Shown: positions 17,520 to 27,333 of the stretch, one piece after another | Position numbering within the stretch: the first letter of the stretch is position 1 | Layout: every line of letters begins with the position of its first letter | Position numbers and translations under genes: made by a program | Assembly (NCBI GenBank): GCA_013306675.1 | Contig: JABLUY010000004.1 | Location: forward strand, 248,001-312,000 | Length of the DNA stretch: 64,000 nucleotides | Source of the DNA: Thraustochytrium sp. TN22 | Lineage: Eukaryota > Sar > Bigyra > Thraustochytrida > Thraustochytriidae | Direction: 5' to 3' | The notes under the pieces: generated by a model | What the model was told of the DNA's origin: nothing | What the model saw: only the letters and a program-made list of their open reading frames with translations | Database searches by the model: none

Positions 17520-19316
17520 TTAGCTCTTGGGCCGACGAGGCTTGTGGTGGCTGTTGGTGGCCTTCTTCTTGGACTTGCTGCGCTTGGCAGGCTGCTCGAG
17601 CTGCAGCACCAAGGGGCGCTTCCGGGCCTCGCTTGGTTTTTTTGGCCGAGGGGGGTCTCGATGGGACTCGCCGGGGCGACCCTTGCCTGTCAGTGAGCGG
17701 CTTTCATTTTTTTCATCACTGGAGCGGCGTTTGCTGGAGCGAGGGTCGGCTTGGCTCTCCTTGTTCTTCGTTGAGACTGGCACACTCTTGTAGGGCCAGG
17801 GGAGCGCGTCAAAATCTGAAGCAAAAATCTGGTCGACCTCGACGCCGAGTTCGGGCGCGAGGAGACCACGCAAGGAGTGCTGCCTGCGCCACTGGTCCTG
17901 GCCGGCCTGGAGGCAGGCGCTCGAGCAGAAGCTAATGGCGCGCGTAGCCGCGCAGCGACGCAGCTGCGGCGTCTCGCCCAGAGACAAGCTGCACGCTGCA
18001 CAACACAGGGCCTGGTGCGCGACGGGCGTGGTGTCCGCGATGGCCTGAGCGCGGCGGCGCCAAAGAGTGAGGTCGTTGGCCGTGTTGGGCCAGTTGGGCA
18101 GCTCGATGCGCTCCTCGAGCGCGAAGCTCCGCTGCAGATCCAGCTCGAAGACATGCGTGCCCGTGGTGCCGATCCACTCGCCGGCGACGGCAACAAAGTC
18201 GCCCTTGAACTCGCGCAGCGCGCGCTCTGCCATGGGCGTACCGGGCGGCGGGTAGCACAGAAAGAGCACGTCGCGCGCGGCCCAGCCAGGTGCAAAGCAG
18301 GGACCCTGCGGCCCGCGGGCCATGGGCTCCACGGCGGTGTAGGCCGGGAGCTGGCCATGGTACTCGTTGGCTCGAACCCGAGCGCGGCCTTTGCTGGTCT
18401 TTCGGTAGGGGAGCGGCGCAACGTCGGCCGCCACGACGTCGGCGCCGATGGAGCGGAGCAAGGAGGCCCAGTAGCCCGTCCCGGCGCCGATCTCGAGCAC
18501 GGTGCCGCGCCGGGAGATGGCGCGCAGCGCGCTCGGCGTGGGCACTGCGTAGGCGTACAGGTGGGCTGGCCAGTCGCGCAGCAGGTCGAACCAGACCTGA
18601 GCGTCCGCGGTGCTGAGCGGCGGGCGGCCTTGGCCGGCCCAGTCCGCGGCGGGCACGCGGCGCGCCGAGGCGTGCACGTCGCAGTCGACGAGGTTCGCGC
18701 CGCGCCGCAGATGCTCACCGAGGCGCGCCCGCCACAGGCGTAGCAGCGCGTTCTCGTGGTTGCTGCGCGGAAAGGCCTCGGCCAGCGCGGTGTGGTCGCC
18801 GTTGAGCTCCGTCTCGGCGCGCTCGAAGAAGGAGTCGGGCGCCCAGCGCCGCGGGACGGCGCCGCCGTCGACGCGCGTCTCGTAGACCAGCGAGAAGTAC
18901 GCCTCGTCGAGCGCGCGCACGAGCTCAAGGGCTCGCGACGGGCCGAGCTTGCGCTGGCCAGTCGCGGCCGCCGAGAGCGCGGCCCTCTGCGCCGCGAGCA
19001 GCTTGTCGAGGCGGTGCGGCTGCGGCAGCGTGCGCCAGCAGGCGGCCAGGCCGTGGAGCCACCGCTGCGCGTCCTCCTCGATCGCGAGCCTCGTGGCGGC
19101 GAGCAGGGCGAAGGCGGCCTTGCGAGCCTCGCCCCGCGGCTCGCGCCAGCGCACCTGGACCTCGTGCTGCGCGAGCGTGCGGCCGCAGGCTGCGCATGTC
19201 GCGCGGAGCCCAGGCCGACCGGTCGGCGACGCGCCGGGCGCGGGCGGCGACGCGGGCTCAAAGGCGTGCGCCACGCAGCGCGCCTCCAAGACGTCGCTCG
19301 CCACAACGCCGTCCAT
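17520..19316 (-). CDS. Class I methyltransferase with MYND-like zinc finger
   Basis: 598 residues from the ATG at 19316 (MDGVVASDVLEARC); a longer frame to 19415 adds a His/Trp-rich stretch that looks untranslated. About residues 55-65 hold a CAACG zinc-ribbon-like pair. The SAM-binding motif I is VLEIGAGTGYW at about 273-283, followed by ADVVAADVAP. Further family blocks are DVLFLCYPPPGTPMAERALREF, VAGEWIGTTGTHVFE and ELPNWPNTANDLTLWRR. At about 436-482 a Cys/His cluster (CCAACSLSLG...RRCAA...FCSSACLQ...QWRRQH) resembles a degenerate MYND finger. The tail is Lys/Arg-rich with likely nuclear localisation signals. The target is unknown; the MYND-like finger and basic tail suggest a protein substrate in the nucleus, which is inference. 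Confidence 0.75.
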   Translation of the reverse strand: MDGVVASDVLEARCVAHAFEPASPPAPGASPTGRPGLRATCAACGRTLAQHEVQVRWREPRGEARKAAFALLAATRLAIEEDAQRWLHGLAACWRTLPQPHRLDKLLAAQRAALSAAATGQRKLGPSRALELVRALDEAYFSLVYETRVDGGAVPRRWAPDSFFERAETELNGDHTALAEAFPRSNHENALLRLWRARLGEHLRRGANLVDCDVHASARRVPAADWAGQGRPPLSTADAQVWFDLLRDWPAHLYAYAVPTPSALRAISRRGTVLEIGAGTGYWASLLRSIGADVVAADVAPLPYRKTSKGRARVRANEYHGQLPAYTAVEPMARGPQGPCFAPGWAARDVLFLCYPPPGTPMAERALREFKGDFVAVAGEWIGTTGTHVFELDLQRSFALEERIELPNWPNTANDLTLWRRRAQAIADTTPVAHQALCCAACSLSLGETPQLRRCAATRAISFCSSACLQAGQDQWRRQHSLRGLLAPELGVEVDQIFASDFDALPWPYKSVPVSTKNKESQADPRSSKRRSSDEKNESRSLTGKGRPGESHRDPPRPKKPSEARKRPLVLQLEQPAKRSKSKKKATNSHHKPRRPKS

Positions 19317-19707
19317 CGTGTGGTGGTAGTGCCAGTGGTGGTGGCACCTCGGGTGGTGGTACCTGGTCACCACGGGCCACCACCAACCGGGTTTGCACGC
19401 GAGCGCCGCGAGCACTACTACACCGCCAGTGGCAGGCGAGCAAGCAAGTCAATGCATGTGAGATGAGCGTGAAAACGTACTAGCAAGCTAGCTAGGCCTA
19501 GCTCTCTAGAGCTAGAGCTTGAGCGTGTCCTCCTGTCACTGGCAGGGCCTCCGAGTCCGCTGCCAGGCAGTCATGGTCGAGCAAAGTGGTCATCCAAGGC
19601 ATACACGTATGTTGGTGTCGTGGTTTGTCTTCCTCTATGCTACTACCCGGCATGCTTGTGTGGAAAGAAAGAGTAGGGTCACGTGTGAGGCGAGCCTCTC
19701 CCCAGTT
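19317..19707. other. Intergenic, palindrome-rich
   Basis: No gene. GTGG repeats near 19320-19370 and nested CTAG/AGCTAG palindromes at about 19484-19516 (AGCTAGGCCTAGCT). Confidence 0.4.
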
Positions 19708-21174
19708 TTAAAAGTCGTCGTCGTCCTGGAGGTCGGCAGGGCCACCGCGGATGCCGAGCTTGGTGCGCTTCTTGGCCTCGGCGGCGACGCGGCACTTGTC
19801 GATGCGGTGGGCAATGGCGCCGACCACGTCGTCATCGGAGACCAGCTTGCGGATATGGGGAAGGTTGATGAGCTTCTCCTGGGGGCTCATGGCAGTCGGG
19901 TCGGTCTCAGCAGTGGCATGGAGCTTCTCCTGGATCTGGCGCTGGAGCTCGGCCTTGTGCTCGAGCGCACGCTGCTGGCGGAGGTTGGCCATGCGCTTCT
20001 CCTCGGCGAGGGCATGGCGAGCGTCGGCCTTGTAGGCCTCGGCAAAGATAGCCTCAGCCTCGCGCAGCTTGGCGTCGCGGTCGCGGGCAATGGCGATCTG
20101 GTCGGCGAGCGCCTCGTTGAGCTTGACCTTGTCCTCTTCGCGGCGGCGGAGCTGGGCCTGGTGGCGCTCCTCGGCCTCGCGCGCGAGCTGCTCCTGGTAG
20201 GCGAGGGCGCGCGCCTCGACCTCGCGGTCATGGGCGTTCTTGGCAGCGGTGGCAGCGACATACATGGCCTGGTTGTTGGAGGACTTGGCCTTCATGCGCG
20301 CGTAAGTCTCCTCGCGCATGCGCTCCTGCTCGTCGAGGCGGCGCGCGTACTCGGCCTGGAGCTTCTTCTCCTCCTCCTGCTCGCGCTCGCGCTCGGCGGC
20401 GCGCACGGCCTTGTTCTTGAGGTTGGCGGCCTGCACGCGCTCCATGTACTCGCGCTGCTCGCGCGTCTTGCGCTTCTGGGTCTCCTCCTCGCGCTTGATG
20501 TCGGCCAGGGCCTTCTCGATGAGGGCGGCCTCCTGCTCGCGCTCGCGGCGGGCGGCCTTCTCGCGGCGCACCTGCAGCTCGGCCAGCTGGCGGTCGCGCT
20601 CCTCCTTGATAATGCGCTGGCGCTCGGCCTCCTGCTGGCGCTTGGACTTCTCAGTGTCCAGGTGCGCGGCGTACTGGGCGCGCACGTGCTGCGCGTAGTC
20701 CTCCTCGATGCGAATGTACTCGGAGTTCTTGTTGCGCGACTCGTCCACCTGCTGGTCGAGCTCCTCCTTCATCTTGCGCTGCTTGGCCCGCATCTCGCGC
20801 AGCCGCTCGCGCTCCGCCTTTTGGTGCTCGTACTCGGACGCCGTCGCGAACACCAGGTAGCTGTCGAGCGGAATGTCTGGCTTGGCCTCGCCCTCCGCCT
20901 TCTTGCTCTCCTCCTGCGCGCGCTCCTTGGCGAGCACCACGTCCTCCATGACGGCCTCGCCGCGCGCGCGCGCCTCGTTCGCGCGCTTCAGCTCCTTGAT
21001 GCCGGCCTCCAGCTTGCGCTCCAGCTGCTGGATGTCCGACGCGCACAGCTTGCGCCCGGACTTGCTTGCCAGGAACTTGCGCGTCTCCTTTACGATGTAC
21101 TCGCTCGCGTCCGCGTCACCCTTGGCGTACCGCTCCGCCAGCTTGTTCGCTAGCACATCCTCCTTGGCGCTCAT
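19708..21174 (-). CDS. Trichohyalin-plectin-homology (TPH) coiled-coil protein, probably axonemal
   Basis: 488 residues, almost entirely charged alpha helix and coiled coil. After a short N-terminal helical part (MSAKEDVLANKLAERYAKGD) come long Glu/Arg/Lys/Gln heptads: KQRKMKEELDQQVDESRNKN, RIIKEERDRQLAELQVRREK, IKREEETQKRKTREQREYME. This matches the TPH domain of ciliary proteins such as MNS1, CFAP45 and CFAP53 in composition and length. The end is acidic (ADLQDDDDF). A role in flagellar doublets fits a zoospore-forming protist but is inference, since coiled coils are easily over-assigned. It lies head-to-head with CYRI across a 1.3-kb GC-rich gap. Confidence 0.7.
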   Translation of the reverse strand: MSAKEDVLANKLAERYAKGDADASEYIVKETRKFLASKSGRKLCASDIQQLERKLEAGIKELKRANEARARGEAVMEDVVLAKERAQEESKKAEGEAKPDIPLDSYLVFATASEYEHQKAERERLREMRAKQRKMKEELDQQVDESRNKNSEYIRIEEDYAQHVRAQYAAHLDTEKSKRQQEAERQRIIKEERDRQLAELQVRREKAARREREQEAALIEKALADIKREEETQKRKTREQREYMERVQAANLKNKAVRAAEREREQEEEKKLQAEYARRLDEQERMREETYARMKAKSSNNQAMYVAATAAKNAHDREVEARALAYQEQLAREAEERHQAQLRRREEDKVKLNEALADQIAIARDRDAKLREAEAIFAEAYKADARHALAEEKRMANLRQQRALEHKAELQRQIQEKLHATAETDPTAMSPQEKLINLPHIRKLVSDDDVVGAIAHRIDKCRVAAEAKKRTKLGIRGGPADLQDDDDF

Positions 21175-22492
21175 TCTCGCTCCCGCTCGCTGCTGCTGCT
21201 GCTGCGCGTGCGCTCGCGTCTGCCTCTGCGCCTGCTGCGCCTGCGGCTTCTACGTCGTCTGCGTCGTCTGCGTCTCGCGCGCGCGCGCCACCGCAACCGC
21301 ACGACAGGCCGAAATGCAGCAAGCGAGCAAGCGAGCAAGCGAGCTAGCTCACTGTCGCCGATGCAGCTCCGGCCTCGCCTCGAGTCGAATGTCCGCCACA
21401 GCCAGCGACTCACGTCACGCTCGGCGCGTGGCGCACACCACCGCCTCGCTCCCGTTGCCTTCACGTCTCCTCGCCTCAGTGCCAGCCAGCAACGCAAGAT
21501 CACTCGAAAGAGATCAGGCAGACTCAAGCAAGCCGATGCATCCGCCAGTCTTCGCCCGCGCCGCACCGCCGCGCCGCGCCGCCGCGCCGGATGGATTCAC
21601 GGTCACCTGCGCGAGCCTCGCGCGCGTCCGAGGCGCAACTCCCAAAAACCGAGCCATTGCCCTGCACGCGCTCCCTCTCAGGTCAACGCCTAGTTCCTGC
21701 GTTCCATCGTTCCACGCCTCGTAAGAACGCTCGAGGCTCAGGCTCGGCCTCCCCGTTCCTCCGTTCTCCCCGCCGTTCTCTTGTGCAGTCTTGCCTTTGC
21801 AGTCTTTTGCAGTGACTGACTCATGTTACCGCGCGCACTGCAGGCATGACATGTGATGGCCAGACCAGACCGCTAGGCGCGAGCCCAGGAGAGAGGGAAG
21901 AGACGAGCCGCGGCCGGGCGTGGTCCGCCGCGCGAGGCGCAGCGCCCTCTCGCCCTCGCCCTCCCTGGCAGCAGGAGGGGCTCAGGCTGGCTCCGGAGCG
22001 CACACGTGTTGGGCTTCGGCGCCCGAACACTGAGCGCTCGCCCGCCTCGCCTTGCCTGAAAGTCGCAAAGCCCAAACCCGGCCTGCGCGCGCGCGGCGAG
22101 AGGGCGGCGGCGCGAGCGCGGCGCGGCGCGGCGCGGCGCGGCGGCTGCCTGGCTGGCCGCCTGCCGGCGCGCTCGGCGCGGCGGCGGCGGCGGAGGCGGC
22201 GGCGAGCGGGCGGCGGCCAGAGGCAGGCGCACGGTTTTCGAGGAGCCCCGTTTGACCGCCTTCACTCGCGGGCGGCGGCGGCGCAGGCCGAGCGGCGCGC
22301 GCGCGGCGGCGGCGGAGGCGGAGGCGGCGGCAGGCGCGCGCCCCCCACCCCCCGCGCGGCACAGCCCGCGAGCGCGCGGCGTCGAGGCGGCACGCAGAGC
22401 CTGGTGGGCAGCAGCGGTCTACGCAACCCGAGGGCGCGCGCGCACCTGAACCTGCTGGAGGAGGAGGAGGAGGAGGCGCAGCAGGCGGCAGC
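21175..22492. other. Divergent GC-rich promoter region, TPH gene and CYRI
   Basis: No gene recognised. It contains GCAAGCGA repeats near 21320-21345, GCCGCGCC runs near 21560-21595 and GCGCGGCGCGG runs near 22116-22145. Open frames here are compositional. Confidence 0.45.
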
Positions 22493-23443
22493 ATGGGCTC
22501 TCTGCTGTCGACGCTGCTGCCGTCGTCCGGGAGCGGCGGCGGGAACCTGCTGGAGCTGCGCAACGCGGACCCGCCGAGCGAGTCGCAGACGGTGGCCATG
22601 GCCGCGTACAGGCACGCAGAGGCGGCGCTGGGCCGGTGGGAGGAGTCGATTGCCTTCCTCAAGTCGTACCAGGCGAACGACCGCCTGGTGCAGCAGGCGC
22701 TGTCGTCGCCGAACGACGTCAAGGTGCGGCAAGAGGCCTTCGAGGGCATGTTCCGCAACGTGAGCGCCATCAAGGGCTTTTACGAGCTGTCCCAGGAGAT
22801 CGACAGCGCCGTGGGCGAGATTTTGCGCATCCTGGTGCCGGCGACCGAGCAGGGCACCGGGCGGGCCTCGGCCGAGGCCGCGCTGCTGGCGCGCCTGGCG
22901 GCGCTGCTGGAGGCCATCTTCCTCTTTGACTGGGCCAAGATGTCTCAGCCCGCCGTGCAGAATGACTTCAGCTTCTACCGCCGCGAGCTCCAAAAGAACA
23001 CGCACAATCCGCACATCCCGGTGGACGACTCCGAGGCTTCAGCCATCTCCATGTTTGTGGCGCAGGGCAGCCCGTTGCTCTCGGCGCTCTCCAACGATCT
23101 GACGCTCCTCTCCCGGTCGCTGCCGGGGCTGCCGGCCTTCCTCGGCGAGTTTGCCAACCTCACGGCCAAGAGCGCGCCGCGCTATTCGGCCAAGGGCCCC
23201 CTGCCGGACTCGGACGGCCACCAGACGCTGCTGCTCGGCTCCGTCATCGCCACTGTGCTCTTCGACAAGGTGGACCCTGTTGGCTCCTACGCCAAGGGCT
23301 CGCCGGTCAACGTCAAGCGCCTCGTGCTGCAGCTTCGCGCCTGGGACGACCCGCTCAGCTCCGCCGCGCTCAGCACGCTGCACTACTCCTCGCGCACCTT
23401 TGCCACTTCGGCCCCGGCCGGCCTCCGCAAGCTCTTTCCATGA
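22493..23443 (+). CDS. CYRI/FAM49 family Rac1-interacting protein
   Basis: 316 residues, the usual length of the family (human CYRI-B about 324). The N-terminus MGSLLSTLL has the Gly-2 expected for myristoylation, as in CYRI proteins. Matching blocks: ELRNADPPSESQ (FENAQPTESE in animals), FYELSQEIDSAVGEIL, LFDWAKMSQPAVQNDFSFYR (the most diagnostic), ISMFVAQGSPLLSALS, and VLFDKVDPVGSYAKGSPVNVK (HPVGAFAKTSKIDMK). In animals and Dictyostelium CYRI binds active Rac1 and restrains the Scar/WAVE complex, limiting Arp2/3-driven protrusions. A role in cell or ectoplasmic-net protrusion here is inference. It begins with ATG directly after a GAG/GCAG-repeat leader. Confidence 0.88.
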   Translation: MGSLLSTLLPSSGSGGGNLLELRNADPPSESQTVAMAAYRHAEAALGRWEESIAFLKSYQANDRLVQQALSSPNDVKVRQEAFEGMFRNVSAIKGFYELSQEIDSAVGEILRILVPATEQGTGRASAEAALLARLAALLEAIFLFDWAKMSQPAVQNDFSFYRRELQKNTHNPHIPVDDSEASAISMFVAQGSPLLSALSNDLTLLSRSLPGLPAFLGEFANLTAKSAPRYSAKGPLPDSDGHQTLLLGSVIATVLFDKVDPVGSYAKGSPVNVKRLVLQLRAWDDPLSSAALSTLHYSSRTFATSAPAGLRKLFP

Positions 23444-23612
23444 GCCAGCGAACCGCGAGACATCAGATGATTCTGTGCGTGCGTGCCCTGAGCGTCTCAG
23501 GTACACGAGCGTCCCAAGTGGCCTCGTGAGCCAGCGAACCGCGAGATATCAGATGATTCTGTGCGTGCGTGCCCTGAGCGTCTCAGGTGCACGAGCGTCC
23601 CAAGTGGCCCGT
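23441..23612. repeat. 86-bp tandem duplication starting at the CYRI stop codon
   Basis: Two units (23441-23526 and 23527-23612) beginning TGAGCCAGCGAACCGCGAGA differ at a few bases. The first unit starts with the TGA stop of CYRI. A weaker partial third unit (GAGCGCCCCAAGTG) follows. The duplication therefore lies in the 3' UTR and copies the stop codon. Confidence 0.9.
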
Positions 23613-23966
23613 GAGCAGCCCCTGGGTGCCCCGAGTTGCGCTCCAGGTGCTCGAGCGCCCCAAGTGCCCCGAGAGCCCCAAGCCTTCGGAGCATCCCAAC
23701 AACATCCAGACCATACGTATTTCCCCCTCCTGTTTCCTTTTCTTTGGTGCACCGCAGCAACCAAACCAAGTAGCACCGTCCCCAGTACCACGCAAAACAT
23801 CCTTTTCTGTACCCCAGCGCCAAGACGACTTGCGATCGCGACGTGTAGCAACTCGATGCTCTTTTACGATGTCCATGCGCAAGCTAGCAAGCAAGCCTTC
23901 GTGGGCACACAAGGTCCTCTTGATCGTGACAGAAACGTCGCCCAAGCTCGCACGGTAGTGCGCCGT
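23613..23966. other. Convergent 3' region between CYRI and uL29m
   Basis: No gene seen; ordinary lower-GC sequence. Confidence 0.4.
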
Positions 23967-24422
23967 TTACTCTTTTACGTCAGCAGAAGGCCCCCTCGCG
24001 CGCTGGAGCTCGAGCTTGAAGGTCTCCTCCTGAGCCTGCTTGATGGTGAGGTTGGCCTTGTGCACGCGTGACCGCTCGTTGACGACCGTCTTGAGGCGCG
24101 CCATGCTGGTCTTGACCTTGCGCAGGCGGTCGGCGCCCACCATGGGCTGGCCGAGCGAGCGCGAGGTGTGGCGCTCGGTGAGCAGCATGTTCTTCTCCTT
24201 GAGCAGCACGAACCAGAGCTTGTGCAGGTCCTCGTACGACTTGAGCCGCAGCTCGTCCACCGCCCAGGCCCGGCCGGTCTCGAGCTCGCCCGTCGTCGCC
24301 GCCTCGGCGCGGCGGTCGAAGAAGTCCTCGATGCCGCGCTGCAGGCCGCGCGCCGCGCGCCCGCGCACCGCGCCGCGCGCGCCCGCCGCGGCGCGCGCCG
24401 CGCTCTGCCCCGCGCGAAGCAT
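23967..24422 (-). CDS. MRPL47: Mitochondrial large-subunit ribosomal protein uL29m (MRPL47)
   Basis: 151 residues. The N-terminus (MLRAGQSAARAAAGARGAVR) is Arg/Ala-rich without acidic residues, typical of a mitochondrial presequence. The core RAWAVDELRLKSYEDLHKLW followed by FVLLKEKNMLLTER matches the MRPL47 signature (R.W...ELR.KS..DLHKLWYVLLKE.NML). A helical C-terminal part with RLRKVKTSMARLKTVVNER corresponds to the uL29 two-helix bundle. It acts near the exit tunnel of the mitoribosome. A CT microsatellite lies about 75 bp upstream of its start. Confidence 0.9.
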   Translation of the reverse strand: MLRAGQSAARAAAGARGAVRGRAARGLQRGIEDFFDRRAEAATTGELETGRAWAVDELRLKSYEDLHKLWFVLLKEKNMLLTERHTSRSLGQPMVGADRLRKVKTSMARLKTVVNERSRVHKANLTIKQAQEETFKLELQRARGPSADVKE

Positions 24423-24497
24423 CCCGCCGCGCCCTCGCCGCCGCCGCCGCCGCCGCCGCTCTGCCGCGCGCGCCGCCGCCCCGCGCAGCGCCGCCAG

Positions 24498-24498
<1 letters not shown>

Positions 24499-24541
<43 letters not shown>
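24499..24541. repeat. CT microsatellite
   Basis: About 21 tandem CT units, 77 bp upstream of the uL29m start (GA in the sense direction of that gene). Confidence 0.97.
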
Positions 24542-24542
<1 letters not shown>

Positions 24543-25379
24543 GCGCCGCCAAGCATCCGCGCGGCGTTTCGGACGGTCCGCGACGCGTCCGCGACCGGTC
24601 CGCGACAGGTCCGCGACAAGTCAGGCTCTCGCCGTGCGCAGCCTCGCGCAGAGGAAGGAGCCCGCCGTGGAGCGCCGGGGAGCGACGTCTGGCGCCGCCA
24701 GGACGACTTTTGATGCCTGCCTGCCATGCGGCAATCTTAGTAACTTTTAATTAAGAGTTGAGAGCGCCGAGACTTGGAGTTTGAGGCCTCGCTCAGGCTG
24801 GACTTGGAGAAGATCGCGTGCAAGCTCGCCGTGGCACGCTCGAGGTCGAGACGATGCGCTCGAGGTCGAGATGAAGCTTGACGAAGAGAGGCTTGAAGAG
24901 AGGCTTGCCAAGAAAGGCCTGAAGACAAGAGAGAGAGAAATAGCCCGCCAGCTAGGCAGCTGCACCGCCAAGCACATGTGTTAGCCAAGGAGCAGCACCA
25001 AGCACCTGCCTTTTATACGGTCCGGGACGGTCGCCGCCCATGGCGAGGTTTTTGGACGGAGTCTCGGACCCCATCAACTTCAAGCTCGAGCTCAAGCTCA
25101 AGCTCAAGCTCATCAAGCTCGCCGCCACCGGCGCGATCGTCGAGCAAGGCTGGCGGCCAACCCTGGCTGCACTGCGTGGCAGGCGGAACCGGCCTCGTGC
25201 GGCGCACGGGCGGCGGCGGCCTGGCGCGAGCGGCCCGGACGTGGGAAGGAAGCGCAGCCTGCCAACTTGGCTCGGAGGCTCTCGACGGAGCGCGCCCTCG
25301 GCCAGCCAGCGGCTGCGGCTCGGCCTCGGAGCTGCCGCGGCCAGGCCGGCAGCCGGGTCGGCGGGCTCGGTCCCGCGGC

Positions 25380-25443
25380 CTCGCCGAGCTCGCCGAGCTC
25401 GCCGAGCTCGCGACGCTCGCGATGCTCGCGACGCTCGCGACGT
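25380..25443. repeat. 9-bp minisatellite upstream of HSP70
   Basis: Three GCCGAGCTC units followed by about four GCGACGCTC-type units, directly adjoining. Confidence 0.85.
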
Positions 25444-25811
25444 TGAACTTGTCCGCGTCATTGTGATCCGAGGCGCGCCGCGATCCGAGCACTGCACAAT
25501 GCACATGCCATGACGCGGCCAGCGGCGGTTGAGTGGGGAATCAGCGCCTCGAACTTGCTGGGCCTTGCTGGTTGAAGGATCTGAACGAGGCCGGCCAGCG
25601 GCGACGAAGATGACGATAAACAACCCGGGCTCTGACAGTGAGTTAGTGACAGACAGAGTCTCTTCTTACTCGCTGTGACAGCTGTCCGAGTCCGAGTCAT
25701 GATCTTGCTTGTCTGGCCTGATGACGGCGCTGCGATCTTCTCGACGGCCAGCTTGTGCATCTCTCTCGAAAGGTCCGGTCGGAGGTACGGCGGCGCGGTG
25801 TCCCGGTTGGG

Positions 25812-25861
25812 CTTCGGGAATGTGCACGAAGTGGCGGGTGCCAACGTAGACATTCGCGAAG
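25812..25861 (+). promoter_or_regulatory. Candidate heat-shock elements of HSP70
   Basis: A gapped element cTTCggGAAt-gtgca-cGAAg spans 25812-25831 (nTTCn, nGAAn, five-base gap, nGAAn). A second TTCGCGAA lies at 25853-25860. These are about 170-220 bp before the HSP70 start, in the usual range for HSF binding. Presence is direct; function is inference from the HSF consensus. Confidence 0.5.
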
Positions 25862-25979
25862 GGCGGGGCCTAGGCGCCTCGTAGCGAGAACGGTAGGGCG
25901 GCGGATCCTGGGCGGCGGCGGCCCTGGTGGCGGGGAGAGAGCGAGAGGAGCGGGGCGGCAACGGCAGAACAGAATCGAT

Positions 25980-26028
25980 CGAGCAGCAGGAGCAGAAGAG
26001 CAGCAAGCAGCAGCAGCAGCAGCAGCAA
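25980..26028. repeat. CAG-rich 5' leader of HSP70
   Basis: GCAG/CAG repeats end with seven uninterrupted CAG-type units immediately before the ATG; probably in the 5' UTR. Confidence 0.8.
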
Positions 26029-26029
26029 G

Positions 26030-27300
26030 ATGTCGGTGGAGGGCATTGGCATCGGCATTGACCTCGGCACCACGTACTCGTGCGTGGGCTGCTGGCAGAA
26101 CGACAGCGTGGAGATCATCGCCAACGACCAGGGCAACCGCACGACGCCCAGCTATGTCGCGTTCACGAGCACCGAGCGCCTGATCGGCGACGCCGCCAAG
26201 TCGCAGGTGTCGATGAACCCGCACAACACCATCTTCGACGCCAAGCGCCTCATCGGCCGCAAGTTCTCGGACGCGTCGACCCAGTCGGACCTCAAGTACT
26301 TCCCGTTCAAGGTCGAGGCCGGCCCCAACGACAAGCCCATCATCAAGGTCGAGTACAAGGGCGAGGAGAAGACCTTCGCCGCCGAGGAGATCTCCTCGAT
26401 GGTGCTTACCAAGATGAAGCAGACGGCCGAGAGCTACCTCGGCGAGGAGGTCAAGAACGCCGTCATCACCGTGCCGGCGTACTTTAACGACTCGCAGCGC
26501 CAGGCCACCAAGGACGCCGGCGTGATCGCGGGCCTCAACGTGCTCCGCATCATCAACGAGCCGACCGCGGCCGCCATCGCCTACGGCCTCGACAAGAAGG
26601 AGGGCGAGCGCAACGTGCTCATCTTCGACCTCGGCGGCGGCACCTTCGATGTCTCGCTCCTCACCATCGAGGAGGGCATCTTCGAGGTCAAGGCCACCGC
26701 CGGCGACACCCACCTGGGCGGCGAGGACTTCGACAACCGCCTGGTCGAGTACTTCATGCAGGAGTTCAAGCGCAAGTTCAAGAAGGACATGAGCAACAAC
26801 GAGCGCGCCAAGCGCCGCCTGCGCACCGCCTGCGAGCGCGCCAAGCGCACGCTCTCGGCCTCGGCCCAGGCCCACATTGAGATCGACGGCCTCTTCGAGG
26901 GCATCGACTTCACCTCGTCCATCTCGCGCGCCCGCTTCGAGGACCTCAACATGGACTACTTCAAGGCCACCATGGAGCCCGTCGAGAAGGTGCTCCGCGA
27001 CGCCAAGATGAGCAAGGGCTCCGTCCACGAGATCGTCCTCGTCGGCGGCTCCACCCGCATCCCCAAGGTGCAGGCCATGCTCAAGGAGTTCTTCAACGGC
27101 AAGGAGCCGTGCCGCAGCATCAACCCGGATGAGGCCGTCGCCTACGGCGCCACCGTCCAGGCTGCCATCCTCACCACCGGCTCGGACTCGGCCAAGCTCA
27201 ACGACCTCCTCCTCCTCGACGTGACCGCGCTCTCGCTCGGCCTCGAGACCGCCGGCGGTGTCATGACCAAGCTCATCGAGCGCAACACCACCATCCCCTG

Positions 27301-27333
<33 letters not shown>

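Larger units (their letters stand above)
24423..25699. other. Divergent intergenic region, uL29m and HSP70
   Basis: About 1.3 kb without a recognisable gene. It holds a CT microsatellite, AAGCTC hexamers at about 25081-25115, and nonamer repeats GCCGAGCTC and GCGACGCTC at about 25380-25443. Open frames across it on both strands are compositional. Confidence 0.45.

Noticed and set aside
18345-18385. T-loop-like GGTTCGAGCC on the minus strand
   Set aside because: Lies inside the methyltransferase coding sequence and lacks other tRNA arms.
19519-21153. 544-residue plus-strand frame over the TPH gene, Leu-rich
   Set aside because: Mirror of Glu/Lys/Arg codons of the coiled coil; the hydrophobic look is compositional, not a membrane protein.
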